Below, piece after piece: positions 16,542 to 26,134 of a stretch of 41,589 nt of DNA; positions within the stretch are counted from its first letter, which is position 1, and each line of letters starts with the position of its first letter. The translations under genes were made by a program, and so were the position numbers. A model generated the notes under the pieces. The model searched no databases. It was not told the DNA's origin and was given only the letters and a program-made list of their open reading frames with translations. Origin of the DNA: Bacillota bacterium (GTDB lineage Bacteria; Bacillota; Clostridia; Lachnospirales; Lachnospiraceae); the NCBI GenBank assembly GCA_029558315.1, contig JAKQFQ010000125.1, positions 1 to 41,589 of the forward strand. Reading direction: 5' to 3'.

Positions 16542-18800
16542 TTACTTTCGAATCACAAAGAATATTTTCTGAGCCAGTTGATAGATACCAAGTTGTTTTG
16601 TCATTGGCGCAATCACCTTTTTGATGATGATCTCTTTGGTTCCAAGTTTTCCAAATTTTCTGATCGCCTCTTTGCTTCCTTCTCTCCGATAACAGTCAAA
16701 GAAATCATTTCTCCTTGCAGAAGCTCTTGTTGGAGAATCAAAAATAGGCTGATAGCTGCTCGAATAATCACCAGCACGAAGAATCAACTGCTTTGATTCA
16801 TTCAGCAACTGTTTTCCTTTCCACGTATTGGCGAGAATTAAAGAAACCCCCTGCTCCACATTTTGAAAGCATTTTTTGCTCTTCTCAATTCCCCAGTAAT
16901 CGCCAATCGTCAGATCCGAGACACGCATTCTGCTGGTATATCGGCATTCATGGCAAGAAGGACGATGCATCACATGCGCAAAATAGAGGATATAGAAAGG
17001 GTCCTGCTCATTACCGGCAAGAGTTCTTTTTCCACTGGAATAGACGATTTCCAACGCCTGCTTATGCCATCCATTCTCTTTATTACGAAAATTAACATGT
17101 ACGATTTTGTCCTTATTCTGTTCTTCAAGGTTAGCAAGGTAATCCTTCCATACCATAGGCGATGGTACACCATGACACATAATGTCACAGGTGATCAGAT
17201 TCTCATATCTTTTTCCAAGAAAAGCCAGTAGCCCTGCTATTTGACAGGGTGTTCCGGTAAACAGCACTTCTCGTCCCTGCAATAGTTCATTTTGCACATC
17301 CTTCATCGTATGATTAAGATCACTCTGAACATATTTGGATCCATGCATTGCCTCGAGTTCCCTGCAATTTTCTGCCTTTGTATGAAGAACGCGATAATTC
17401 TGATCAAAAACTGCGCCATATACAATTCCCTTATGCGCAAGCACGGTCTTTGCAATCCCTTCAAATGCGCCTCCCGAAGATGCTCTCATTCGTGCTTTTG
17501 GGTCCATATGAATTGCGGCAATTATGCTGCCTTCCTTCATTTCTACGGGTTTAAGGCTCTGACACACTTTATTGCAAAGTCCGCAATTGGTACATTTACT
17601 CTCCTCTATTTGAGGGTAAAGAAATCCCTCTTCATCTGACTTCATGGTAATTGCACCAACGGGACATTTGCTGGCACAGGCTCCACAGCCATAGCAATGC
17701 TTTTTTCTTCCTACAACCGCACAATTACTGCCAACAGCTTGCTCTATCGCTGATTGTAGATACTGTTCTGATTCCTTGCGTAAGCTTTGAAGTGTTTCAT
17801 CAACCTTCTGATAATCAATCTTAGGATACTCTGTTCTGCCATCCAAAAACATCTGTCCGGTCAGATTTAATTGCCGCAGAAGCATCTTTACTTTGCGCCC
17901 ACGCAGGCTACTGCTCATTGTTACAAACTGTTTATGATGCAGAATAGAAAATATCGTTCCGTGAAAAGTTGATGGATAACAGCATAATGCCTGTTCAAAG
18001 CAAAGCTGAAACTCCTGCGCACTTGCAGGATCAAGGAAGGAATCCGCAAAATCCTGCGGCCATCCCAGGGCACAGATCTTCGCATGTTTTTTCTGTGCTT
18101 CTGCCAGAATATAAGCTCTTTGTTTCTCACTGTATTGTGATCCGTACAGCAGAAGATAGGGTTCTTTAGATTGTACCTTGGTTGTCTTGACAAAATATGG
18201 ATTTAATAAGGTCGGGTCAAGAACAATGGGAACGGTTCTTTTGGTCAGTTTTTTTACCACCGCTGCTGTATAGGAATCTCTTACCGCAATTGTTTCAAAG
18301 GTCCTCATTCCTTTTGCTGCCTTTGCACACAAGGCTCTATCCTTATGTTCAAATAGACAGCCACTGGTTGCATAAGTAATATGAGGGCAGTTCAATTTAT
18401 ATCCAAAATGTTCCGGTGTATAACGAATCGACTGTGGATTCGCCGACCACATTTCATCTGCTCCCAATACAACAGCATCATAGTCCTTCGTTATGACATT
18501 CATGTCATAATTATGAGGGGCAGATTCATGATATGCCGCAATGTCTTCCTTCAATCGAAGAAATGTTTTATATTGAGGAAGAATCTTACAGATTACAGGA
18601 TTTAAAAACGACGGTATCAATTGATGAAATGTATAAAGCAAGCGCAGATTCATCCACTGCTTCGCTTTAAACTCCTCGTTAATAAATTCCACATCATATC
18701 CCATTTCTTCAATCTTACGATATAATGAGGTCGCCTGAAAAAATGATCCATAGTTAAATGAATAGACTGTCAGAATTCCAATTTTTTTACGCTGTTTCAT
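16542..18800 (-). CDS. Polysaccharide pyruvyltransferase fused to FrhB-type Fe-S protein
   Basis: A 752-residue two-part protein. Residues 1 to about 350 form a polysaccharide pyruvyltransferase domain (GILTVYSFNYGSFFQATSLY; DAVVLGADEMWS; PSTFHGTIFSILHHK), the type that adds pyruvate ketals to glycans. Residues 360-750 are of the F420 hydrogenase/dehydrogenase beta-subunit family: two [4Fe-4S] motifs (CYGCGACASKCP, CTNCGLCNKVC), then RASSGGAFEGIA, FTGTPCQIAGL and the DIMCHGVPSP loop, which suit a flavin-binding oxidoreductase. Similar pairs occur in polysaccharide loci but the redox reaction is not known. It is the last gene of the operon and overlaps the flippase by four bases (ATGA). Confidence 0.9.
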   Translation of the reverse strand: MKQRKKIGILTVYSFNYGSFFQATSLYRKIEEMGYDVEFINEEFKAKQWMNLRLLYTFHQLIPSFLNPVICKILPQYKTFLRLKEDIAAYHESAPHNYDMNVITKDYDAVVLGADEMWSANPQSIRYTPEHFGYKLNCPHITYATSGCLFEHKDRALCAKAAKGMRTFETIAVRDSYTAAVVKKLTKRTVPIVLDPTLLNPYFVKTTKVQSKEPYLLLYGSQYSEKQRAYILAEAQKKHAKICALGWPQDFADSFLDPASAQEFQLCFEQALCCYPSTFHGTIFSILHHKQFVTMSSSLRGRKVKMLLRQLNLTGQMFLDGRTEYPKIDYQKVDETLQSLRKESEQYLQSAIEQAVGSNCAVVGRKKHCYGCGACASKCPVGAITMKSDEEGFLYPQIEESKCTNCGLCNKVCQSLKPVEMKEGSIIAAIHMDPKARMRASSGGAFEGIAKTVLAHKGIVYGAVFDQNYRVLHTKAENCRELEAMHGSKYVQSDLNHTMKDVQNELLQGREVLFTGTPCQIAGLLAFLGKRYENLITCDIMCHGVPSPMVWKDYLANLEEQNKDKIVHVNFRNKENGWHKQALEIVYSSGKRTLAGNEQDPFYILYFAHVMHRPSCHECRYTSRMRVSDLTIGDYWGIEKSKKCFQNVEQGVSLILANTWKGKQLLNESKQLILRAGDYSSSYQPIFDSPTRASARRNDFFDCYRREGSKEAIRKFGKLGTKEIIIKKVIAPMTKQLGIYQLAQKIFFVIRK

Positions 18801-20134
18801 CCTCTTTCTCCTTTATATCGCAAGACTTTTTTTAACATTGCCGTATGAATCAGAATATACAAGATCAGCTGCAACAGCATACTGATGAAAAATGCGGTTG
18901 AAGCAACTCCAAGATGTAAGCTTTCTAAGGATGGAAAAATATGATTCCATTGCTTCAAAAGGTCTGGGCGTTGAACAAAATACGCAAGGCTCTTATATGT
19001 AATCCCGTAAGACACAACAGCAGTCAGTAAGGTCGCAATCAGCATTTTTTTCTGTCCGCGAATCGTAATAATGCAGACATTTAAGAAGCTTGAATAAGCT
19101 GACAGAGTCCCTCCAAGTAAAAGAATCAGGAACGGTATCTGATACTCGGACAAATCCGTCTTATAGAACCAGGACAGTGTCGGAATTCCAATAAAGTAAC
19201 ATATTGTGATAATAAGAACAGCTATTATGGCAATCATTCCATTCTGCTTTTGTATCAGCTTCTGGTATTCCTTTATTTTCCCATGATTATAATTCTCTGC
19301 CATAGTTCCAATGATCGGTCTAAAAATCATCGTACTCAGAAGATTGATTACAAATACCGGCATAAAAATCATATTAAAATATGTCTGCAAAGAATTTGAT
19401 TCATACCTTTCCAACGCATATTTGGTTACATTCCCAAGATAGGTAATCAGAAAATACCCTGTAAATAAAGGAAAGCACTCCAACATCATGGATTTCATTC
19501 CCTTTCCTGAAAAATCCAAAGCAAATCCGCCAAATTGTCGAATCGTGACAATTGCAAAGAACACAACACAGACCCATGAGGCAATTGCCATCACCATACT
19601 GGCCCAAACCAGGTTATGATTTATCATAAGAATTAATACAAATGCAAGATTTGCAAAAAGAATTCTTACTGTTCCCTGCATTCCCGCCAGATATAATGCA
19701 TTCTGCTGTTGATATCTTCCATGAAAGACATCTTCAAGACATTCTGCGAGTCTTGTCAGACATAACGCAATAATCACCAGCATTTTTTCACTTGAATTGT
19801 TGCCTGCATTGGAGATTGGCGGCATTGCAAAGCGACTTAAGATATAAATAGCTACACAAATCACCATCGCCAGTAATGTCACCATTCGAAATGCATAGTA
19901 TTGTGAAGGTCGATATCGTTCCTTTGTATCACTGACCTGAAAATTACGAATTCCATAATTGCCAATATACATAAACAGAACTGCAATTGAGAATGCAAAA
20001 GAAAAAATCCCTGCACGTTCCTCTCGGCAGATTAGGTTAACAAAATAAAGAAGTATCGCTGACTGCGCTGCATTCAGGACACTGAATATCATATTCCAAA
20101 TTACATTTTTCTTCTGATTGTTCTGTTTCGTCAT
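18797..20134 (-). CDS. Oligosaccharide flippase (Wzx-like)
   Basis: A 445-residue polytopic membrane protein with 12 or more hydrophobic helices and the N-terminal pattern of polysaccharide exporters (KKNVIWNMIFSVLNAAQSAIL, then EERAGIFSFAFSIAVLF). It should flip lipid-linked repeat units across the membrane. It overlaps the upstream glycosyltransferase and the downstream pyruvyltransferase fusion by four bases each, showing tight translational coupling. The glycan carried cannot be told from sequence. Confidence 0.88.
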   Translation of the reverse strand: MTKQNNQKKNVIWNMIFSVLNAAQSAILLYFVNLICREERAGIFSFAFSIAVLFMYIGNYGIRNFQVSDTKERYRPSQYYAFRMVTLLAMVICVAIYILSRFAMPPISNAGNNSSEKMLVIIALCLTRLAECLEDVFHGRYQQQNALYLAGMQGTVRILFANLAFVLILMINHNLVWASMVMAIASWVCVVFFAIVTIRQFGGFALDFSGKGMKSMMLECFPLFTGYFLITYLGNVTKYALERYESNSLQTYFNMIFMPVFVINLLSTMIFRPIIGTMAENYNHGKIKEYQKLIQKQNGMIAIIAVLIITICYFIGIPTLSWFYKTDLSEYQIPFLILLLGGTLSAYSSFLNVCIITIRGQKKMLIATLLTAVVSYGITYKSLAYFVQRPDLLKQWNHIFPSLESLHLGVASTAFFISMLLQLILYILIHTAMLKKVLRYKGERG

Positions 20135-20928
20135 GATAAACAGTTTGAATCTTCTCCCTTGTTATAAAAATGTTCCAGTACTCTTGCGATGGGCTTTGGC
20201 CAGAATTTACAATACATTTCATAATCTTCCACTGTACGGTTATTCTCTCCGATGATTCTCGTTGTCTCCGAATCCTCATGAATTCGATGATACAGGAGAA
20301 TTTTAGGTATATAGACAAAGGAGCCTCGAAGTCTAGAAAATCTTTCCCAGGCCTGCCAGTCAACGTCACTTTGATAACCGCTTGTGAAGAGCTGCTTAGG
20401 CAGGTTGGATTTGACATAACTGACTGAGGGGCAACAGATTGGTGACCCCATAGACAAAATACGTCTTCGTATGAATCTGCTATAGTGAAATATTCTAGGA
20501 CGTAGTGGTAACAGCATCAGTCGTTTCACCTGCAGTAATTTGTTTTTGGTTACTTTAGCACCTTCTCTAAGCTCCCCATAATCCGTAAATAAAATAATGG
20601 GCTTTTTGGATAAATTCGCATACTGCAGCACATGATAAACATACTCCTCGCAGTATATGTCGTCCTGATGGGCAATCGTCACAATAGCATTCTCTGCATT
20701 ATAGTATGCATAATTCCAGTCGCCCGAGATTCCCGCTTTTCCTTCATTTACCAGCAGTTTTATCTGATATTTCTCAGCCATTGACTTAATATGTTCATTA
20801 GGGGTAGATGTAATCATCAAAATCCGGCTCTCAACCGTCTGTGATTTCAAGGATTGAATGCATTGTTCCAAATATGGGCTTTCTTTATACGCACATATAA
20901 CAAAAGTATGGTCCTTATTCGTAAACAT
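20131..20928 (-). CDS. Family 2 glycosyltransferase
   Basis: A 265-residue GT-A glycosyltransferase with the N-terminal strand FVICAYKESPYLEQCI, a nucleotide-binding region, and the metal-binding DxD-like motif QDD in IVTIAHQDDIYCEEYV. The acceptor part holds SPICCPSVSYVKSNL and SGYQSDVDWQAWERF. It is cytoplasmic or peripheral and should add one sugar to the surface glycan. GGAGGG precedes the ATG, which directly follows the DUF2304 stop. Donor and acceptor are unknown. Confidence 0.88.
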   Translation of the reverse strand: MFTNKDHTFVICAYKESPYLEQCIQSLKSQTVESRILMITSTPNEHIKSMAEKYQIKLLVNEGKAGISGDWNYAYYNAENAIVTIAHQDDIYCEEYVYHVLQYANLSKKPIILFTDYGELREGAKVTKNKLLQVKRLMLLPLRPRIFHYSRFIRRRILSMGSPICCPSVSYVKSNLPKQLFTSGYQSDVDWQAWERFSRLRGSFVYIPKILLYHRIHEDSETTRIIGENNRTVEDYEMYCKFWPKPIARVLEHFYNKGEDSNCLS

Positions 20929-21321
20929 TTATGCACCCTCCTGCATATTGGAGTTTTCATCCGCTTTTTCATTGAGCTCTTCTATTTCACGAACACGTTT
21001 TTCCAATATCGCAATCTGCTGCGTCAACGTACGAATTCGTTCCGATTGTTTTGATGCAATTGAAGTTAAAGACATGAGGATAATAATAATAAAAAAGATA
21101 CATAAGGCAAATAAACCATTCATTGCAGATTCCACACCAATGAATTTTACAGCTCTTATCATGGTTAATGGGAAAATGGTAAAGAAAAGCATCACAAGTC
21201 CTGCAATCAGCCATAAAAGCGTATATTTCAAAGATAATGTTTTTCTTTTCAGAAAGCAGAAAATCAATATGAAATAAATCACCTCTGCAATTATCATAAA
21301 GATTTGTAATGTATTTGACAT
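20929..21321 (-). CDS. DUF2304 membrane protein
   Basis: A roughly 130-residue protein with three hydrophobic helices (near residues 3-22, 32-50 and 58-85) and a cytoplasmic coiled coil (ERIRTLTQQIAILEKRVREIEELN). This matches DUF2304, a family regularly encoded beside DPM1-like glycosyltransferases in polysaccharide loci. The chosen start (MSNTLQIF, 21321) has GGAGG eight bases upstream; that ribosome site lies inside the last codons of the upstream glycosyltransferase. A longer in-frame start at 21357 would overlap that gene by 34 bases and is less likely. Confidence 0.87.
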   Translation of the reverse strand: MSNTLQIFMIIAEVIYFILIFCFLKRKTLSLKYTLLWLIAGLVMLFFTIFPLTMIRAVKFIGVESAMNGLFALCIFFIIIILMSLTSIASKQSERIRTLTQQIAILEKRVREIEELNEKADENSNMQEGA

Positions 21322-21323
21322 TA

Positions 21324-22028
21324 TCATTTCCTCCTTTTGTGATTGCTGATCCGACATAGAATAATCGCGATTGAAACCTTTAGCATATAATATGCAGAAT
21401 GTAAAGGACGTATAGAACTCTGTCCTGCATTTCGCTCCTTCATCACAACCGGCACTTCTAAGATACGCGCGCCTTCAACAGCCGCCCGTACAATAGCCTC
21501 CGGTTCCGGATAATCAATTGGATATTCTTTTGCATACAGCTCTATCATGGTACGATTGATCGCCCGAAATCCACTCGTCGAATCTTTTATTTCAATTCCT
21601 GTACATAAGAAAATCAAAGAATCAAGAATTTTTATTCCTGCGCGTCGCATTCCGGAGGATTGAAATCCTTCCTTTGCAATAAAACGCGATCCAATAACAA
21701 CATCGGCCTCCTGTTTTTGTAACGGTTCCAATACCGTTGCAAGATAAGCGGTATCATGTTGTCCATCACCGTCGATTTGCACTGCAATGTCATAATGATT
21801 GGCCAATGCATAACGATAACCGGATTGTACTGCCCCGCCAATTCCCAGATTTACAGGAAGACTGATAAAGGAAGCATGCATCTGTTCAAGAATCTCTTTT
21901 GTATGATCCCTCGAACAGTCATTCACAACCAGATAATCCACATAGGGCGCATCTTTACTCAGCTTATCAATGGTCATTTTGATGCTCTCTTCCTCATTGT
22001 ATGCCGGAATAATCACCAGAACCTTCAT
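21324..22028 (-). CDS. DPM1-like family 2 glycosyltransferase
   Basis: A 234-residue GT2 enzyme of the dolichol/polyprenyl-phosphate hexose synthase type. It has the start VLVIIPAYNEEESI, NDCSRDHT, the glycine-rich NLGIGGAVQSGYRYA and the catalytic metal motif DGDGQHD. The C-terminus lacks transmembrane helices, so the neighbouring DUF2304 protein may serve as its membrane partner. It probably makes a polyprenyl-phosphate sugar donor used by the large membrane protein encoded just upstream. The start overlaps that gene by four bases (ATGA) and has AAAGGAG nine bases before it. Confidence 0.9.
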   Translation of the reverse strand: MKVLVIIPAYNEEESIKMTIDKLSKDAPYVDYLVVNDCSRDHTKEILEQMHASFISLPVNLGIGGAVQSGYRYALANHYDIAVQIDGDGQHDTAYLATVLEPLQKQEADVVIGSRFIAKEGFQSSGMRRAGIKILDSLIFLCTGIEIKDSTSGFRAINRTMIELYAKEYPIDYPEPEAIVRAAVEGARILEVPVVMKERNAGQSSIRPLHSAYYMLKVSIAIILCRISNHKRRK

Positions 22029-24256
22029 TGTGCCTGACTCCTTTCCATAACGTGATAGAGAAAGACTCCGTTCGCAGAGTAGAGATTGGTAAATCTGCAG
22101 TTTTGTGTATCAGTTAATTCATAATTCGTCATCATATAATCAACGCCAAGCTCCAGTAGCTTAGCTTCATTTAAATGAATCAGAATACTATCAGGTGCAA
22201 CCAGTTCAAAACTTGTTACATCTTCTGTCAGTTCAATCTGCACATGAGAATATCGATTATATATCTCTTCATATTCTCCCATTGGGTCCAGCTGTGTGAA
22301 TAATTCCATATCCGGATATGTGTTGTTACTGTTCTCTGTTTTAGCTCCACATGCCACCAGAAAGCTTGGATAAATGAAGAAATCTCCACATCCTATCCAT
22401 AATCCATCCGGGTCATTGGCAACAATGTTCTGAATAGCAACGGCAACCGGTTTGGACCAGATGGCATCAAAGCCTTTCATTACCGGACGTACTGTCAGAC
22501 CTGTGAATAGCGAAACAGCAATGATCATATACATGGCTGCCACCTTAATCCAACGTGACCGGTACAGGCAGATTCCAACCGCGATGATGACAAAAACGCC
22601 AAATGCCCCAAGGAATAAGAACCAGCTAATGTAATGTGGATATAATCTCTTACAATAAACTGCTGCAATTGCTACCGTAATTACAGAGGCCGTCAAAGCA
22701 CACCAGAACATTACCTTCTTATTCTTCTCTTTTTGATTCCATTGTGGTGCGGCAAGCAGCCGTACCATCAAAATTACCTGAAGATATCCAATCGCATCCA
22801 CCATTCTAGCCGGGGTGCAATAAGTCAGCATGGTAGCCTTGGCTATGCCATACGGAAGTCCCACGGTAACATAACACAGGAAAAACAGCGCAACGATCAG
22901 AAGTATCAGATTGACTTTGTTATTCTTCCGGTCCTTAAACCATTGAATGCAACCCATAATCAGCGGTAATGGGAACAAAGATAAAAACACACTATATTCA
23001 GAGGCATTTCCTATATCATGATACGGATAGAAGGGTGCAATAAAATAATACAAAAATTTCTGCAGATAAAATGAACCTGTCTCTTCCCTGACTCCCGGAT
23101 ATACCGTCTGACCGATTGCCGTTATGTATTCGCTGGTCTCATGCAGATAACTAAACAAGAGACTTCCTGCAAAGGCAAGCATGCCAACAATTACAAGATA
23201 ATCCTTCCACCGTAAGGCCTTAATCTTTTCCCAATTTTCAATCATCATCCAGATTGCAAGTGCAATTGCCGCATAGCCAAAGGGCACCTGCCATGCCGGA
23301 TACAGGATAGTACAAAAACTGGAAAATGATATTGCAAATCCAATGCCAAGCAAACACTTCTTCCAAAGTTTCGACGTATTGAGCAGATAATAAAAGCATA
23401 CCAGACAGGCTTCCATCGTCCAGATCATTGCCGGGAATCCCCACCACTGGTAGAAAGAGGAAAATGTCACAAGACAGCTTCCGGCAACAGCCGGCAGTTG
23501 CTTTTTCTTAGTTAATATAAGGAAAAATTCTAACGAAACAAGAAATGTCAAAAAGATTGGACCATACCAAGCGAGTGAAAATGCATACTCCACCCCAAGA
23601 ATCCCATAAAACAGTTGAAAAATATTCTTACCGATCGTGGAGTAACCTACATAAATTCCGCAGATCATATTCAGGGTATCTCCACCTCGTAACAATTCAT
23701 TATATCTGCCATATGGCTGTTCTCCATAAGAAGATGATAATTTCCCCGGTGTTGTAATCGCCCATTCATCTGAACGGATGGCTCTGGTCTGCCCCAGTAC
23801 CGGTGCTGTAAATTCACTGCCCATCCCGGGTTCAACATATTGATCAAAGGCTCCCATGGAATCTCCATGATAACGATTGATTACCATAAAACACAGTAAT
23901 GCCAGTCCTACCAGATACCGGAATTTAAATATAAACTGATATAACGATTTGATTGGCACAAAGAAATGAAGTGCCAGAAATTCCAAAAGCCCAAAAACGA
24001 GTTTTCTTCGTTCTCCATAGATTCCCTGATAACAATTACCCAGGGTACTAAAATACTCTTTCCATACAGCGACGAAATTGTCATTTCCGGTGGTCAGCAT
24101 ATGTAACATATAGTGCAGTCCCAATTGTTTGGCATGAAAAAAAGCAGCGGTCAGAATATAGAGTACTACCGTAGTTATCCCCCATACAATCCATGCTTTT
24201 CTTCCTGATAATCTGTGATCACTTATTTTTTTTGGCATATTCATCCTGTTTCTCAT
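22025..24256 (-). CDS. Large polytopic membrane protein, probable GT-C type glycosyltransferase
   Basis: A 743-residue protein with 12 or more membrane helices and a C-terminal soluble region of about 130 residues (from GFDAIWSKPVAVAIQN). The first outer loop (GSEFTAPVLGQTRAIRSDEWAITTPG) is long and holds acidic residues, as in lipid-sugar-dependent GT-C enzymes; being next to a DPM1-like gene supports that. I cannot name the family with certainty. It overlaps the 92-residue gene upstream by 38 bases as written; ATGs at 24244 and 24238 are equally possible starts and the latter has AGG six bases before it. Confidence 0.78.
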   Translation of the reverse strand: MRNRMNMPKKISDHRLSGRKAWIVWGITTVVLYILTAAFFHAKQLGLHYMLHMLTTGNDNFVAVWKEYFSTLGNCYQGIYGERRKLVFGLLEFLALHFFVPIKSLYQFIFKFRYLVGLALLCFMVINRYHGDSMGAFDQYVEPGMGSEFTAPVLGQTRAIRSDEWAITTPGKLSSSYGEQPYGRYNELLRGGDTLNMICGIYVGYSTIGKNIFQLFYGILGVEYAFSLAWYGPIFLTFLVSLEFFLILTKKKQLPAVAGSCLVTFSSFYQWWGFPAMIWTMEACLVCFYYLLNTSKLWKKCLLGIGFAISFSSFCTILYPAWQVPFGYAAIALAIWMMIENWEKIKALRWKDYLVIVGMLAFAGSLLFSYLHETSEYITAIGQTVYPGVREETGSFYLQKFLYYFIAPFYPYHDIGNASEYSVFLSLFPLPLIMGCIQWFKDRKNNKVNLILLIVALFFLCYVTVGLPYGIAKATMLTYCTPARMVDAIGYLQVILMVRLLAAPQWNQKEKNKKVMFWCALTASVITVAIAAVYCKRLYPHYISWFLFLGAFGVFVIIAVGICLYRSRWIKVAAMYMIIAVSLFTGLTVRPVMKGFDAIWSKPVAVAIQNIVANDPDGLWIGCGDFFIYPSFLVACGAKTENSNNTYPDMELFTQLDPMGEYEEIYNRYSHVQIELTEDVTSFELVAPDSILIHLNEAKLLELGVDYMMTNYELTDTQNCRFTNLYSANGVFLYHVMERSQAQ

Positions 24257-24497
24257 TCAGCCAGTCCCAAGCCTTGGCCAATCCTTCCTTATCCAGTGTA
24301 AATTCCATATATTCCTTATCTTCTTCCCTGGTCTTCTCAAAGCAGAAGGGTTCTTTCCATACACAGGCAAGAATCAGAGTTTCTTCATCCCTGGTTTTCT
24401 TCTCAAGCATATAACGCATTCCATCATAGCTACCGGTAAATCTTTCTTTTTTGATATAATTCACCGATGGTAAATATAACATATCTTGTTGAATCAT
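24219..24497 (-). CDS. Small soluble protein of unknown function
   Basis: A 92-residue charged protein (PSVNYIKKERFTGSYDGMRY; LILACVWKEPFCFEKTREED; LAKAWDWLNEKQDEYAKKNK) without signal or membrane segments. I do not recognise it. The pattern of short beta strands ending in a helix suggests a compact domain. AAGGA sits four bases before the ATG. It lies between the J-domain gene (79 bases upstream) and the large membrane protein gene, whose start it overlaps. Confidence 0.72.
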   Translation of the reverse strand: MIQQDMLYLPSVNYIKKERFTGSYDGMRYMLEKKTRDEETLILACVWKEPFCFEKTREEDKEYMEFTLDKEGLAKAWDWLNEKQDEYAKKNK

Positions 24498-24576
24498 TTA
24501 TCCTTACCTGCTTTCTGCCAATCCACGAAACACAATTCCGATTTATCATAACATATTTCATGATTTTTTCCCACCA

Positions 24577-25068
24577 TTAATCCTTTTTTCTCTTGCGTAG
24601 TGCTTCCTCCATTTTTTTAATATGTTCCTTTTCTTTTCGGTCTTCTTCCATTGCCTTTTTGATTATATTGGCCACTCGAATCCAACGTATTTCATCCAGT
24701 ATTCTGCGTTCTTCTTCTTTTTGATGTAACTCTCTTGCAGCCTTCATTGTTTCTTCAAGCCTCTGCTGTTTTGTTCGTTCCATCTGTTTCTGGATCCTGG
24801 CTTGATTCTCTTTATGCTTGCGATAAGTTACCGGTCCTCCAAGTACGCGGCTTGACTTCTTTGGCTGTTTTGCCAGTTCTGCCTCTAAGAACTCATACGC
24901 TTCTACCGCTTGATAATAATAGTCACAGGTACGGCCAGACGCATACGTGCCAACACTATCCGGATGATACTGTTTACAAATAGCCCGAAATGCACTTTTC
25001 CACTCTTCCTGACTGGCCTGTAAAGGAATTTCCAGAATTCTGCAGGCTTCCATTCTATTCTGAATCAT
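24577..25068 (-). CDS. J-domain (DnaJ-like) protein
   Basis: A 163-residue protein with a J domain at the N-terminus (residues 5-60): RILEIPLQASQEEWKSAFRA, then the HPD signature in KQYHPDSVG, which stimulates DnaK ATPase. The rest is a long charged helix rich in Arg, Lys and Glu. There is no Gly/Phe region, zinc finger or substrate-binding domain, so it is not DnaJ itself but a specialised co-chaperone. GGAGGG precedes the ATG. It appears to be the first gene of the polysaccharide operon, though a functional tie is not shown. Confidence 0.85.
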   Translation of the reverse strand: MIQNRMEACRILEIPLQASQEEWKSAFRAICKQYHPDSVGTYASGRTCDYYYQAVEAYEFLEAELAKQPKKSSRVLGGPVTYRKHKENQARIQKQMERTKQQRLEETMKAARELHQKEEERRILDEIRWIRVANIIKKAMEEDRKEKEHIKKMEEALRKRKKD

Positions 25069-25086
25069 TTATCCCTCCGATAGTTT

Positions 25087-25115
25087 TTTCTAAGCAAGAG
25101 CCGTCTTTTATGCAA
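25087..25115 (-). promoter_or_regulatory. Possible promoter for the J-domain gene
   Basis: Minus-strand TTGCAT, 17-base spacer, TAGAAA, ending about 19 bases before the ATG. It begins in the T-tract of the metA terminator, so the upstream transcript would end just as this one starts. Confidence 0.35.
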
Positions 25116-25142
25116 AAATCACATCATAGAAATGATGTGATT
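25114..25142 (-). terminator. Rho-independent terminator after metA
   Basis: On the minus strand ATCACATCAT, loop TTCT, ATGATGTGAT and then TTTTT: a perfect ten-pair stem 37 bases past the metA stop. Confidence 0.85.
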
Positions 25143-25178
25143 CAATATGCATCCTATCTTGTCCCCCTAAAGCATTCC

Positions 25179-26090
25179 TCAATCTTTCCATTCAAATGGA
25201 GTTTGCTGATATACATAGTAATTCAGCCAGTTGCTATACAGATTATTGCTGTGGGAACGCCACTGCAGTAAAGGTTTTTTCGTCGGATCATCCTCCGGGT
25301 AGTAATTCAGCGGAACATGAATCGGAAGATTTTTCTCAACATCACGTCTGTATTCCTTCTCCAGTGTATATCTATCATATTCAAGATGACCCATGATAAA
25401 GATTTGCTTTCCATCCTCTGTCATACACAAAAGCACACCGGCAAGCTCTGACTCTGCAAGTACCACCAGTTCTTTACATGCGTGTATTGCTTCGCTCTGT
25501 ACGGTGGTATGTCTGCTGTGAGGAGCATAAAAAATATCATCAAATCCCCTAACCAGCGGAACTGTACGTCTTGCCACTTTGTGTGGATATATTCCAAACA
25601 ATTTTTCAGAAAGATCTGTTTTCTGTAAGCCAAAGTGATAGTATAAACCAGCCTGAGCACCCCAGCAAATATGCAAAGTTGAAGTAACATGTGTCTTGGT
25701 CCACTCCATGATATGACTGATTTCATCCCAGTAATCAACCTGTTCAAAAGGCATTTGTTCGACAGGTGCTCCGGTAATAATCATACCATCAAAATGTTGT
25801 TCCTTTATATCATCAAAAAATGTATAAAAACGATTCAAATGACTTCTTGATGTATTCACAGACACATGACTTTTCACCATGAGAAATGTTACATCAACCT
25901 GCAACGGCGTATTGGACAGCGCACGCAAAAGCTGCAATTCAGTATCTTCCTTTAATGGCATCAGATTCAGAATGCATACCTGCAGCGGACGGATATCCTG
26001 ATGCATTGCCCTGGTTTCGTCCATGACAAATATATTTTCTTCTTCCAGTTTTTCTTTCACCGGCAGATCGCTCTGTATCTTAATTGGCAT
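25179..26090 (-). CDS. metA: Homoserine O-acetyltransferase (MetA family)
   Basis: Activates homoserine for methionine synthesis by O-acylation. Catalytic Cys142 (HICWGAQ), His235 and Glu237 (MGHLEYD) sit at the exact family positions in this 303-residue protein. Residue 111, which sets acyl-CoA choice in the family, is Glu (ITGAPVEQM); Glu here is associated with acetyl-CoA, whereas Gly is found in the succinyl-CoA enzymes, so an acetyltransferase is predicted despite the MetA fold. AAGGAAG precedes the ATG. No SAM riboswitch fits in the 84 bases upstream, but a promoter does. It is a single-gene unit with its own terminator. Confidence 0.96.
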   Translation of the reverse strand: MPIKIQSDLPVKEKLEEENIFVMDETRAMHQDIRPLQVCILNLMPLKEDTELQLLRALSNTPLQVDVTFLMVKSHVSVNTSRSHLNRFYTFFDDIKEQHFDGMIITGAPVEQMPFEQVDYWDEISHIMEWTKTHVTSTLHICWGAQAGLYYHFGLQKTDLSEKLFGIYPHKVARRTVPLVRGFDDIFYAPHSRHTTVQSEAIHACKELVVLAESELAGVLLCMTEDGKQIFIMGHLEYDRYTLEKEYRRDVEKNLPIHVPLNYYPEDDPTKKPLLQWRSHSNNLYSNWLNYYVYQQTPFEWKD

Positions 26091-26134
26091 TTTTACTTCC
26101 TTCTTTCCAAAAATATTGACTCAAAACTATGCCT

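Noticed and set aside
22025-22200. Two 22025-24256 and 24219-24497 frames as one fused gene
   Set aside because: They are in different frames, each with its own coding character; the overlap is a normal operon junction.
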